From the NCBI RefSeq assembly GCF_910592395.1, contig NC_088316.1:4092001-4156000 (forward strand): a stretch of 64,000 nt of DNA, in the 5' to 3' direction. A model generated the notes under the pieces. The model did not search any database, was not told the origin of the DNA, and saw nothing but the letters and a program-made list of their open reading frames with translations. Below, in pieces: positions 44,701 through 55,174 of this stretch. How positions within the stretch are numbered: the first letter of the stretch is position 1; each line of letters begins with the position of its first letter. A program made the position numbers and the translations under genes. Origin of the DNA: Lineus longissimus (taxonomy: Eukaryota > Nemertea > Pilidiophora > Heteronemertea > Lineidae).

Positions 44701-47700
44701 CCGCTGATAAAGAAAAAGGTGTTGCAGTGGGTGATGTCTCCCCTCTGCCTGCTCCAGAGGCAAAGGATGTCATCAGTGAAGTTGTGTCCAAAGAATGGAC
44801 AGCAGAGAAGATCAGAGGTTCCTCGAGAAAGTTCAATATTGACTTGTCTCCAAAGGTAAGCACTTAAAAAAATCTACATGAAGAGTTGTACAAAAATTGT
44901 TATGTTGGTCCTTGCAGTTTCATCTTCAGCCTTGTCAGTTGAAGTCTTTATTTTTCAAACCCAATGGTAATGTTTTATCATCTTCTGTCTCCCCCTCTAA
45001 ATGATTGACATGTATTAGCTGACCCCCTCCCCCAGATGAAAAAAATCGTATCATTGCAACTGATGCCAGCAATTTTGAGATAGTTCCTTAGTGACACTGA
45101 GAAGTGCCACATTTTGGTGATGTACTATCTATACTTGACTTTGCTAATTCCTTGCACTTGCATTTCAGCTACTCTATTGCCGGGGCTCGCTTGTGGAGTT
45201 GTTAATTTCTTCCGACATTGCCAAATATTGTGAATTCAAAGTGATATCGAGGGTGCTAACGTGGATGAACGAGAAACTTGAACCGGTTCCCTGTTCAAGA
45301 GCGGATGTGTTTGCAACGAAGGCTGTCTCCATGATTGAAAAAAGGGTGCTGATGAAATATCTTCAGTTCAGTTTGGACTATGAAAGCCACCCAGGAGAGT
45401 ACCAGGGTAGGTGTGGTTTGATGGAAATGTCAATCGGGGCTACCCCAGGAAAAGACCACAGTCCAGACAAACTAACAGTTACAAACCAGAAGTTAAGACT
45501 TCATTTGATTAATTTTCATGGAGAGCTCCAAAGGGCTGATAGTACCGTACACAAATACTGTTTGAAAAATTCGATAAGCAGCTGCATAAATGTTGTTCAA
45601 TGCCAAAATAAGCAACTGTGTAAATGTAGTGCGATGCTTCAGCATGCCAACTAAATCTGTTTCAAATTAAACTTTACAGGTTTTGAAGATCGGCCATTTA
45701 GTGAGTTCCTTAAGTCGAGGAAGATGTCTGCTAACGTTCAACATTATGTTATACATGCCATTGCCATGGTTTCAGAAGACACACCCACTTTGGAGGTAAG
45801 TTTTAAGACTTGAAGATGTCATCTATCTTGGTCAAGAGAGCTAGCACTAAAGAAAGACAAAACGTTGTATTCATTTGGCAGAGTAAACAAAAGCAAATCG
45901 ACAAATAATGTCATTTACACTTTTTTAAAGAGCTCTCTGGTAAAAGTGAGAATAGGGTTGTCGATGTTTTTTCACGGCATGGCAATTGGGCCATGTTGAG
46001 GAGGCAGAATGCGTCGCTCTTAGTACCCTTGTTAAACAGTTTTATTTATATTACTTTTTTTTCTAGGCCCTAAAAGCGACGCACAAATTCCTGATGTCTC
46101 TCGGGCGCTATGGTAACACTGCATTCCTTTGGCCAATGTATGGTAGCGGTGAGCTACCCCAGAGTTTTTGCCGAATGTGCGCTGTGTTTGGCGGCGTGTA
46201 TTACTTGAGGAGACCAATAGAACAACTCGTCATCAATGAGGACAAGAAGTAGGTTTTTTTAGAAAAACATTAAAAAAAATGGAACTGAGGTGGACAATTA
46301 ATTCACCCGTACTTCAAATTTATATTTGCTTTTAAGTTAATCGTGTGATCGATTGACAAAAATGAGATTCATCACCAATTAACTGATATCTGACCTACTG
46401 ACCCCACACAAACCAAAGACCCATGTCTTCAGTTGACTGGATAAATACAGGCTGTCTGTGTTGTGCACCATATCTCAGATAAGGTCTTTAGATAAAGGGT
46501 AGCCATGGGGAATTTGGGGAAATGCAATATATCTCATATCTTTGTACGATGTATATTTTCTCTGCAGGATTAATAATACATTTTTCAGTTAGTATATATG
46601 TACAGGTGAAGTTAGGTCCGGACATGTTGTCTGAAACGCAAATGGGGACTGAGCTTTCTTGCAATCCGCAAATCAATTTTCTCCACACGTAGTTGTGTCA
46701 TATTCCACAAAGTGGCTGTGATGTGTTCTGACATATTCATATCACAGCCTGCTTTGATGGGCTATGCCGCAATAACTCTCATCAGTGAAATGTGGACAAG
46801 TTAGATCATCCTCTATCATCATACAAGTGAGGACTAGCTTGTAGTTTTGACAGGAGGCTTAAAGTTGGTGTAAGAAGTCTTCAGACTGAAATGTTTGGTG
46901 TGGAGATTTCGGATGAAAGCTATGACAGAAGGAGTAAGAAGAAAGGTGTATTGCATCTTTAAGCTGTTTTAAACACATTGGCAAAACTCTCAGGGAGTGG
47001 CCTGGGCATCAACAAAAGACAGGGTATGTCATAAATTTGGTGTGTTCGTGTTGGTCTGGGTGAAAAAACCTCCAGATTTTAAGGACGATCTTGTAGTTCT
47101 TTGTAAAACAAGTTCTTTTTTGTTGCAGGGCTGTTGGCGTTGTTTCGGCTGGCCGGCGATTGAATGCCAACTACGTGGTGATGGATGCAAGCTTTGCCAG
47201 TAGTCAGTTGGCGCCTGGTATTACGTCAAGCAGGTAAGATTGTCTGATGGGACTCTGAGCTTGTCTTATGGGACTCTGAGCTTGTCTTATGGGAGAATAT
47301 CGGTGAGGGTGTCTTAAAGGAGAGAATGAATGAATGAATTGATCAGGAGGGACTCCGTGGGTGTGGCGAGGGCATTCTCTATGCAGGCTGTAGGGGGAAA
47401 TGGTTTGGTCAAGAATTTTAATTTTGCGAGTAGACAACTCGCAGCCAAGTAGGGAAAGTATTGTAGCGTAGTGTAGCCCAAAAGCAGAACTGCAAATGCA
47501 GGCGTTGTAGTGTCATGTTAGGAGAAGTCGTTGTATTGTGTTCTCTTCTACATGTATTTCTCTGCTGCTTTGGGGGGCCAATGTACCTGGTTTGGCCGAA
47601 GACATGGAATCTTCGCCAGTGAAAGTAAAAGCTGGGAGTGTAATGGGGAATAATCAGATGGCTTGGAAAGGTTTGACGGAAGCATGAAAACTTTTCCTTT

Positions 47701-50700
47701 GAAAGTTAAAGGTGGTGTAACTAGGAATCAATCAGATGGCTTGAAACTAGGTGCAAAAGCTAGATGGGTTGAAACTAGGTCCGTTCTTTCTTTCAGTGTC
47801 CTAAATGTTTTGAAGAAATATGTCTCTTGTCTAGACCACAGGGTGCCTGTGATATGCTCTAAAAATGACATATCACAGCCTGCTTTGATGGGCTAGACTT
47901 GGGTCCCTGCCGTTCACCTATTGTCTATTGGATAAGCAAAGGAAATATGGAAGTTATTCACTCAGACTTGCGTTGATCTTGTATTCCACAGAGTGGCTGC
48001 GGTGTGCTAAATTGTTGTCCATATCACAGCCTGCTTTGATGGGCTACAGGATTTGACATTTGCTTTGGACAGTTGACCTGATAAATGCGAATTTACAGAC
48101 AAATCTGTTGTCCAAAAGAAACTTGCTTTGTGAAGCTGCCAGACTGGGTCCGTCTCGTCGTGCAAAGCCCTAGCAGTTGTTGCCTAGATCTCCTCGACAA
48201 TTTGTTTTTACTTGCCTGGATCGTGCATTGTTTGTACTTTCCACCCTTCAATCTTTCTGTTACATGACTGCTATGAGTACGAGAGATGACTTCAAGACAA
48301 ATTTTGGTTCCCAAAGGAGTGCACCCAGTGCTGCATCTCTGTCCAGAGTTGGCATGTCTTGTTCCTAAATAGTGTTTTCCAAATCCACTGAGTGGTGGTG
48401 ATGTGTTGACAATCATATCACAGCCTGCTTTGATGGGCTTGGAGCCACTGATATTCCATAGTAGTAAAATACCGATAAAACAGTTTTGTATACAGTAACA
48501 TTTTCAAAGTAAATGATATCTGGAGGACTTTGAATCTGTTTCGTGAACACATCCTATGCTTGTCCCTTCTTCCACAAAGTGGTTGTGATTTGCTTCATGT
48601 AATCATATCACAGCCTGCTTTGATGGGCTAAGTGACCGGTGAATAACTTCTTTAGACTGGTCCCTTCGCACATGTAGCTTCACTTTTGGGATTTCAGTAA
48701 AGCGTTGTTTAATGATGCAGCGGCCCGAAATACTAGTCTATCGTAGTTCTTGGTAGATAACGTGAAGTTGTACTAGTTCGGAAGTAATCAGTTTGATTCT
48801 GTGTGTTCTTTAAGAATACTTTTCGGTGTAGGTTTTTAGGCGATCTCGGTGTTCTTGCCAATTTTACGCTCCACAAAGTGGCTTTGAAATGCTGACATCA
48901 ATGGTTTATCACAGCCTGCTTTGATGGGCTGCAAAATTGGCCGGTCGATTAACCCCTTCCCCAGCTCGTTTGGTGTGCTGTAACAAGGTTTGTGTGAACC
49001 CTAGGCCTAGATTCCAACCTATCTGAGGCTGCCTGTGTTGGGCTCAAACAATTTAGGACAGGCTGCATGACTTGATCTGTATTGCAGATGTGGGATTATG
49101 TATCGGGTCTTGCTAAAATTACTAGAGTAGAGCGTTTCGTCACTGACTGGTGGGTCCCTGTAGATTTGGTTCATGAAGGATTCGGGATCTGTGTGACCAC
49201 TTCATCCCACTTTCCCAGTACCAGCAGCTGAGTTCCAGGTATGACTAGCGTAGGTTAGACAATCTAACAAAGAGACTTAAATAAAGGAACAAATTCAAGG
49301 AGGAGCTTGTTCTTGGAAACCAATCTTTCTCTCTGATCTGGTCCACTAAGTGGCTGTGATGTGTCATGAATAAAAATCATATCACAGCCTGCTTTGATGG
49401 GCTTGATTTGATGTGAGTTCTTCTGACTTTGATATCTAATGGAGAGTCGTATGGACTGACCACTGCTTTGAATAATGTGCAATTTTGCGATTGTTCAGTA
49501 AGCAAATCAGAAGGCTACCAATCTGTGCTTGCAACGGAGCAGTTTGAATAGAAATTTTGATGAAGAAAAAGCCATGCAGAATCCAATTCAGTGAGCGATT
49601 CGGTAGTAAGGCCCATTGAAGTGGCTGTGATGTGTTCCAGAATATTTCATATCACAGCCTGCTTTGATGGGCCAAGCTGCTGTCCAACGTTGACAAGACT
49701 CTAGCCAACCCATGACAAACATGTACATGTAGTTCGAAGTTCTTCGTCGTCTGTACCTTGGATTGTCCACTGCATGAGGAATTTTTGAGATGCACGCTAG
49801 TCAGTCGGATGGATTGGAGTACACAGTTATTTGGAAAGCAGATTGTTGAGGAAAACATCTTTGATGGAATAATTCAAGTCTGCCCTCCTCTTCCGCAAAG
49901 TGGCTGTGATGTGTTGATTACAATTCGTATCACAGCCTGCTTTGATGGGCTAGGAGGTGGACCTGCTCTGGGCAGTCTGGAATCAACAGGAGAAAAGTAT
50001 TGCAACGACTTGAAAGCTATCTGTCTGTTTTCTTGAAAGTTGTATGCCTGGTATGGTAGAGGTAGATTTGGTCACTTGAAAATGCAAAAGGTAGCGAAGA
50101 CCACCAGGTATGATTCCACTGGATCATTGATTATTTTTTGGCCCCTCGTTCCACAAAGTGGTTATGATGTGCTGTCAGTTGTGACATATCACAGCCTGCT
50201 TTGATGGGCTGAGTGGCTTTGACAAGAAGAAGACACGGATCTTACATGTAGTTCCTCTAACATTTATATGAGGTATTGTAGGCAATTGACAAGACCATAC
50301 TGTTTCTTATCTGCAGTCTTCTTGATACCTGAATTCCCTCTGTGGTGAATAGGCTAAGAAAGGCGGTGACTGGAAGAAAAGCGCATTGAGTCGGGTCGAG
50401 CGTGGGAGGAGGAAACCCGCATTTTGGTAGAATCCCTGTCAAGTCCATCACAGCGGTTGTGATGTGCTATATGAAGACATATCACAGCCTGCTTTGATGA
50501 GCTGGATGGTTGGGTAAAACGTCAATGGCAAGGTTCTTGATCGAGATGAGGTACTACTAGGCCGAAACACAAGGTAGACTGTAGTTTGTTGTGAAAGGGG
50601 AGTCCTTGGTCATAATTGGCCTCTGTCGGTGGTAGGATTGTACCTGTAGGTGTGTGTGCGTGTCGGGAGTTGGTGGTGGTGACATGTCACTTATCAGTCA

Positions 50701-52930
50701 TGAAAGTCGCAAAGTGAGTGATGTGGACCTGGGAGGAATTGGCCTCGAACAATTATTTACTTATAGGACCGTCCATGAATTTTCCCTGAGGATAATTTTA
50801 GTGACAAGGCCAACATAATAATGCTGTAACCAGGCAATTTTAATATGACTTTGATTGGAGGCTTAAGTTCCCAATTGAGCAGAACTACCCGATGGGAATT
50901 CTTGAACATTCTGAGTGTTGGGTGTTGAGAGTTTATTATGGTGTGCTTTCTTTCAGGTGTGTGTCAAGGGCCATATACCTCACCAACAAGAGTATTCTAG
51001 ATTGTGGTAAAGATGAGGTAGGTTCACTCTCTTACTACATGTGAACTGTACTTCACTGAGATAAGTATCCCTTGGCCTTGTGCGAGGCGAGAAAGTGCTT
51101 TGGTACCATTTGTACCATATCAGTTGATTTTGTTATCGATTACCAAAGGATTATCATTGCTGCATTGAAAATATATATATCAGCACACAACTTCCGTGAT
51201 CAATCAACAATAGAGCTCAAGTAGACAGTGCTGTACTTAAGAAAAAAGGTTAGATTGTATGCTCTGTTAGAGTTGACATGAACCAGAAATTGTTCTGAAA
51301 AAATAATTTGTCCCCTTTTCAGCTGACCCTTCTTCGACTTCCATCGACCCCTGATAGTCCAGAGCCCATCACTGTGATAGAACTCACTCAGTCTGCCTGT
51401 GCTTGCCCTGATAACATGCGTAAGTTGAATCGTACACCTCCAGGGTTCTCCTCTAACTTCTAACCAGGTGCTGCACCAAGACGAATTCAGTTTTCGACTT
51501 AAGCACCTAGACAGATTCATGAGCTGGTAATGGTTTCACTCCTAGAGCAACCAGACAGGTTTTGCTGCCACCCTACACAAAATGAAAATGGAAGTCAAAA
51601 TTTTGTCAAAATATGATTACATCACCCGGCAAAAGAAATTTGGAGTACAGAACACTGCACTTCCAGGCTGGAGTATACAGCAAAGCAGTTGTATGCCCTG
51701 ATGATGAATCGATTGGCCTAGGCAGTGCCAACTGACATAAGTATCCACCACATCTTGTGTTGTGGCAGGATTCCCATTTGTCTTTGTATGCTAAGTCGGG
51801 AAGGGCAAATCTCAGCTCAGTTACTGAGATTAAAGTTTTTTCCAATAGTGTGTATATGTATCAGTTAACTTGGGGGATCAATCGTTATGATTCTGGTATT
51901 TTCATGCGCCTATGATCTACTCCATGGAGTAGTGGATCCAAAATGATGTCCTCTGTTGGCAGGCGGGTAAGAACGTAGTTACGTAGTTACACCTCACAGG
52001 AGTCCACGTTATCGACTTTCTATTTTAGTACTGGTACACATGACATGCATCGGCAGTGGGGACCCCAAGAAAGATTTCAAACGGGCAGAAGACAAGCTGT
52101 TCAAGCCAACTGACTCCAGCGACGAGGATGACGAGAGGCCAAAAGTCCTGTGGTCGTTGTACTTCAGTCGACAAGATTCCACCCACTGTGACTTGAGCAC
52201 GGGCGATGTCAGTAATGTGTTTATCACGACCAGTCCTGATGAGACTCTGCATTTTGAAAAGGCAGTAACACAGGTGCGTGTAAATTTCTTTTAAACAACC
52301 AGTTGAGTTTTTATACTGGAAAAGGTGAATTATTTGCGAGTATTTATGCAGATGCACTGTCAAACGCAAACTAAAAAAATGAGCAGAATTTGTCAACTTT
52401 AAGCGTTGCGAAAAATTTCATTTTATATCTTTCAAGACTACTCATATTGATCAGGAGGGGAGGAAACCCCCGACTTCAGTGGGTGTATGATTAATTGCGA
52501 TTAACTACACTAGTTATCTTAGAAGTGAAGCAGGCAATCAAAGCAGCTTGTTGCGTATTCTATTAAAGTCTTCTGCATTTGCATTGCTCTTCAGACCAAG
52601 CCAATCTTTGACAAGATATGCCCAGATGAGGAGTTCCTGCCAAAAGCCCCAAACCCGGAAGACATCATATTCGAGGGAGGCGAAGGGCAGGCGCAAGATG
52701 CTGGGTTTGGTGCCCAGGGAGATGCAGCTGTTGATGACAAGAAAGAGGGAGGGGCTCCTGAAGGGGTAACAAAGGATGCGGTTGTTGATGGTGAGACGGA
52801 ACTTGATGATAGTCAACCAGTAGACTCCGTGGCTGATACAGCAGTTGCTGAAGCTGAGTCGGGCATTCTCGTGGAAAGTAATACTGAAATCGATGATTCA
52901 GTTACTGTGGAGACTGATGAACTGAAATAG
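41792..52930 (+). CDS. CHM: Rab escort protein (REP / choroideremia homologue), complete
   Basis: Twelve exons, 650 aa (human REP-1 is about the same length): 41792-41840, 43491-43557, 43990-44181, 44591-44855, 45169-45406, 45680-45795, 46067-46248, 47129-47233, 50957-51017, 51323-51419, 52029-52273, 52595-52930; all junctions are GT/AG with matching phase. The N-terminus has the GDI/REP dinucleotide-fold motif ([20 protein letters not shown]) and YYSGDWASF. An acidic, variable segment (~105-180) precedes [23 protein letters not shown], typical of the family; [11 protein letters not shown] and [20 protein letters not shown] are further REP/GDI signatures. Exon 12 has the conserved [23 protein letters not shown]-like segment, then an acidic tail. 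Family role: presents newly made Rab GTPases to geranylgeranyl transferase II and delivers them to membranes. Introns 7 and 8 carry eleven miR-2 family hairpins. AATAAA hexamers at about 53523 and 53894 are candidate poly(A) signals. Confidence 0.96.
43180..43264. repeat. Fold-back repeat in CHM intron 1
   Basis: GGCCAATTTCAAAGGTGGGA and, inverted, TCCCGCCATTGAAATTGGC form arms of ~20 bp around a ~45-bp loop, with a second inner pairing of GACTGGGA-like sequence. Confidence 0.55.
46700..46766 (+). ncRNA. mir-2: miR-2 family precursor 1 (CHM intron 7)
   Basis: Hairpin with 5' arm CACAAAGTGGCTGTGATGTG and 3' arm TATCACAGCCTGCTTTGATG, predicted 3p mature 46740-46762. GGCTGTGATGTG pairs fully with CATATCACAGCC (one G-U), and CAAAG pairs with CTTTG. 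Seed ATCACAG defines the miR-2/miR-13 family. This is the only copy upstream of CHM exon 8. Confidence 0.9.
47252..47295 (+). repeat. Short tandem repeat near the start of CHM intron 8
   Basis: Two copies and a partial copy of a ~22-bp unit, TTATGGGACTCTGAGCTTGTC. It is unrelated to the miR-2 hairpins. Confidence 0.7.
47829..47899 (+). ncRNA. mir-2: miR-2 family precursor 2 (CHM intron 8)
   Basis: Predicted 3p mature 47871-47893. The 5' arm is GGTGCCTGTGATATGC, diverged outside the seed-pairing core, and the outer stem is closed by GTCTAG/CTAGAC. 151 nt separate its mature start from that of copy 3, the tightest spacing in the cluster. Confidence 0.9.
47981..48050 (+). ncRNA. mir-2: miR-2 family precursor 3 (CHM intron 8)
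   Basis: Predicted 3p mature 48022-48044. The 5' arm is CACAGAGTGGCTGCGGTGTG, where C-G and G-U changes keep part of the stem; the 3p sequence equals that of copy 1. Confidence 0.88.
48376..48446 (+). ncRNA. mir-2: miR-2 family precursor 4 (CHM intron 8)
   Basis: Predicted 3p mature 48416-48438. The 5' arm is CACTGAGTGGTGGTGATGTG, with a mismatch against the middle of the invariant 3p arm. Confidence 0.88.
48565..48635 (+). ncRNA. mir-2: miR-2 family precursor 5 (CHM intron 8)
   Basis: Predicted 3p mature 48606-48628. The 5' arm is CACAAAGTGGTTGTGATTTG; the G-U pair replacing C-G opposite CACAGCC preserves pairing. Confidence 0.9.
48857..48941 (+). ncRNA. mir-2: miR-2 family precursor 6 (CHM intron 8)
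   Basis: Predicted 3p mature 48907-48929. The 5' arm GTGGCTTTGAAATGC has more mismatches than the others, but the basal stem is long: GCCAATTTT pairs with AAAATTGG outside the usual hairpin. The base before the mature start is T rather than A. Confidence 0.85.
49340..49406 (+). ncRNA. mir-2: miR-2 family precursor 7 (CHM intron 8)
   Basis: Predicted 3p mature 49380-49402. The 5' arm is CACTAAGTGGCTGTGATGTG with a fully paired GGCTGTGATGTG core. Confidence 0.9.
49609..49675 (+). ncRNA. mir-2: miR-2 family precursor 8 (CHM intron 8)
   Basis: Predicted 3p mature 49650-49672. The stem is closed by GGCCCATTGAAGTGGCTG against the 3' arm ending GATGGGCC, giving the longest near-perfect stem of the set. 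Confidence 0.92.
49884..49958 (+). ncRNA. mir-2: miR-2 family precursor 9 (CHM intron 8)
   Basis: Predicted 3p mature 49928-49950. The 5' arm is CGCAAAGTGGCTGTGATGTG, and CCTCCT/AGGAGG extends the basal stem. The base before the mature start is G, not A. Confidence 0.9.
50146..50216 (+). ncRNA. mir-2: miR-2 family precursor 10 (CHM intron 8)
   Basis: Predicted 3p mature 50187-50209. The 5' arm is CACAAAGTGGTTATGATGTG; the core has one A-C mismatch and a G-U pair. The 3p sequence equals that of copy 1. Confidence 0.88.
50443..50511 (+). ncRNA. mir-2: miR-2 family precursor 11 (CHM intron 8)
   Basis: Predicted 3p mature 50480-50502. This is the only copy whose mature 3' part reads GATGAGC, the form I recall for insect miR-2, instead of GATGGGC. 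The 5' arm is CACAGCGGTTGTGATGTG and CCATC/GATGG closes the stem. Confidence 0.9.
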
Positions 52931-55174
52931 ATACTAGAAATAACTCTCCTCTGTGTTTCCGCTTTGTTGGTCAGTGATACTTTTCTTCATCAATAATAGT
53001 AATTATGAGACTTAGAAAGCGCTGAATCCCACTGGTTTCAGTTGCTCAAAGCACTTCACATTATTTACTGACATTTGGAACATTACTAGCCGGCTCCTTA
53101 TAAAAACTTTTGACCCTACATGTACGGTCCCTCTGCTGTGTGCTATTACTAATGTGTTTCACTGCAGTTCCTAACTTGTGCCATGTTGGCCCAAGTGTCT
53201 CTGCTATAGGAGAAATAACCTTCACAAAAAATACTTATTCTGCGTCTTTAGAGACAGGAACAATATTGTAGTGGTCTCCGATCGAAAGCTTTTGACTTCA
53301 TGTTCCCTTATAAGGGTGTCATTACCAATGTGTAATACTGCAGTGTATGACATAGTGCCCTGTTGGTCAAGAGTCACTGCTACAGGAGAAATAACCTTAG
53401 CAAAATCTTGTTATTCTTTATAGCTTGTGGTGTATCTTCTGTTGGTTTTAAAGCTTGGTAGTAGCGACCATCACTAGGTAGCCATGTGGTGATTCATAAT
53501 CTTCCGTGGACGCCTTGCTAGAAATAAAAAATTGTTTTGCTGGAATCCTTGGTCGAACGGATTCTGGAGGGTCAAAAGGCACTGGTTTCAATGTCTTTTT
53601 GTCTCAATAATGCCGGCCACAAAGGATTTTGGTTAGCCTACTTCAGCCCTAAAACAAGAATACTACAGTATATGAATCACCACACTGGGTGAACTGATAG
53701 GCTTTTCTTGCTGTTCATGTAAATCATATGTGGAAAATGTAATTATTGCAGATGTTGTTAATTGCCATAGGCTTAGAGCCTACCCAAGTCTTTCATTTGA
53801 TGCTAATCTGTCTGTATTAGAAATGGTATGTGCTACTGTGATTATTAAAGATATGTGTATTTATTCAAGAGTAATTATTTTGTTGGGAATTATGCAATAA
53901 ATAACCAATAATGATATATCTTTCTTGTGTTTCTTTCTGGTGGACATCACATAAAAATCTGTTTCCATGAAAGGAATGACTGGAAAATCCAGTTACCTCG
54001 GCCCAAGTACCAAGTAGCCAGGCATTGTAGCAGTTCATGCTGTGCCATGTCCATCTCCATCGAATCGTTTCTAAGACAGTCGATACGCCTTCAGGATATT
54101 GAAGACTGTCCGGATATCTCTGCTCTTTTCCCATCTTCACATGACATCATTGTTCCCATGCCAGTGAGGACGAAAAGATCTTCATTTGTATTTGGCCGAG
54201 GACGGTGTCTCAATCTGATTTTCATAAAGTGAGTGATTGCTGTGCAGTGGTGTCTTCAGTAGGACAGCGTTTTAATTCAGTGTAAGCTCGGCTGCAGACA
54301 AAAGTCTCAATCAAAAGTGACAATATTGTGTTCCAAATTTGGAAATGATGTTGCCGGCAGTGCCTCAAACCATCCTAGAATGTGAATTTAATTGTCACGT
54401 CATCATAGGCCCACTCCTCCAAAAAACATATGAACGATTTTTTTGTGACACCCTGCATTGATTGGTTAGTATAGCTGACACAAGGTGGCGCCAACTATTT
54501 CCGGGTAAACATTCTTGCAAATTTGTTATTTTACACATCCAATAAATGCCGATTTTTACCTAAATACTGAAGATAAAGTTAAATTTCTTGTCCAACTGAT
54601 GAAAACTGTTATAAGATATCGTCGACAACAAGGTAGTTATCAACAAAGCTGAACAATACAGGTTTAGAAGACAAATTGTTAGACTTTTGGACAAGATTGA
54701 AAAACTCAAACTGCTACTTTTGACAAGATTGAAAAGCTGCTACTTTTCAAGTCTTTCTTCTTTCTATTAATTTTTCTCTCAGACCCTCAACTTAAATCTT
54801 TTGAGGGTGCATTTAGCTGTCATATACCTCCAACAGGATGGATAGGGCACAAGTCAAAAAGGTCCAGAACAGAGTCAGAACAGAACGTTAACATGATGTA
54901 GATGAGATGGGAAACCCAAGGGCAAGGCCTATTTATGCTATACTAACACAGTCCAATGTTTTGTTGCGGTCACAGGTGTACTTGGAGTGCCGGTACAGAA
55001 AAAAATACAGTAAAATTGCTTTATAGAATACCGTTTGCATTTTATGTTCTTACCCCAAGGTAGACGGAGCTGACCAACTGACAAGTGACCGATACCTCTC
55101 CCCTTGTTGGATGGGACTTTTTGCTTGAAGACCCAGACTCCACCCTTTGACCGTTGACTGATAAAACTTTCAAG
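52931..55174. other. CHM 3' UTR and CHM-BBS7 intergenic region
   Basis: AATAAA occurs at about 53523 and again at about 53894. The interval 53100-53420 contains an imperfect tandem duplication (about 53105-53245 and 53286-53420; landmarks AATGTGT, TACTGCAGT, CAGGAGAAATAACCTT, ATTCT). The sequence near 53008-53055 (AAAGCGCTGAATCC) resembles a generic dispersed-repeat end. No additional exon was recognised. Confidence 0.5.
53105..53420 (+). repeat. Imperfect tandem duplication in the CHM 3' region
   Basis: Two units of ~135-180 bp share AGCTTTTGAC or AACTTTTGACC, ATTAC(T/C)AATGTGT, CACTGCAGT or TACTGCAGT, and GGAGAAATAACCTT followed by (C)ACAAAA and TTATTCT. It falls within the likely CHM 3' UTR if the distal poly(A) signal is used. 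Confidence 0.7.

Noticed and set aside
46410-46432. Opposite-strand sequence resembling miR-71 (GAAGACATGGGT)
   Set aside because: Wrong strand relative to the cluster, one base missing from the seed region, and no complementary arm within 60 nt.
46700-50511. Regularly spaced conserved ~25-bp repeats that could suggest a CRISPR array
   Set aside because: Spacing is irregular (151-1131 bp), each repeat has its own complementary 5' arm, and the locus lies in introns of an animal gene.
53927-54232. 101-codon frame downstream of CHM
   Set aside because: No domain, lies just after candidate poly(A) signals, overlapped by a 91-codon antisense frame.
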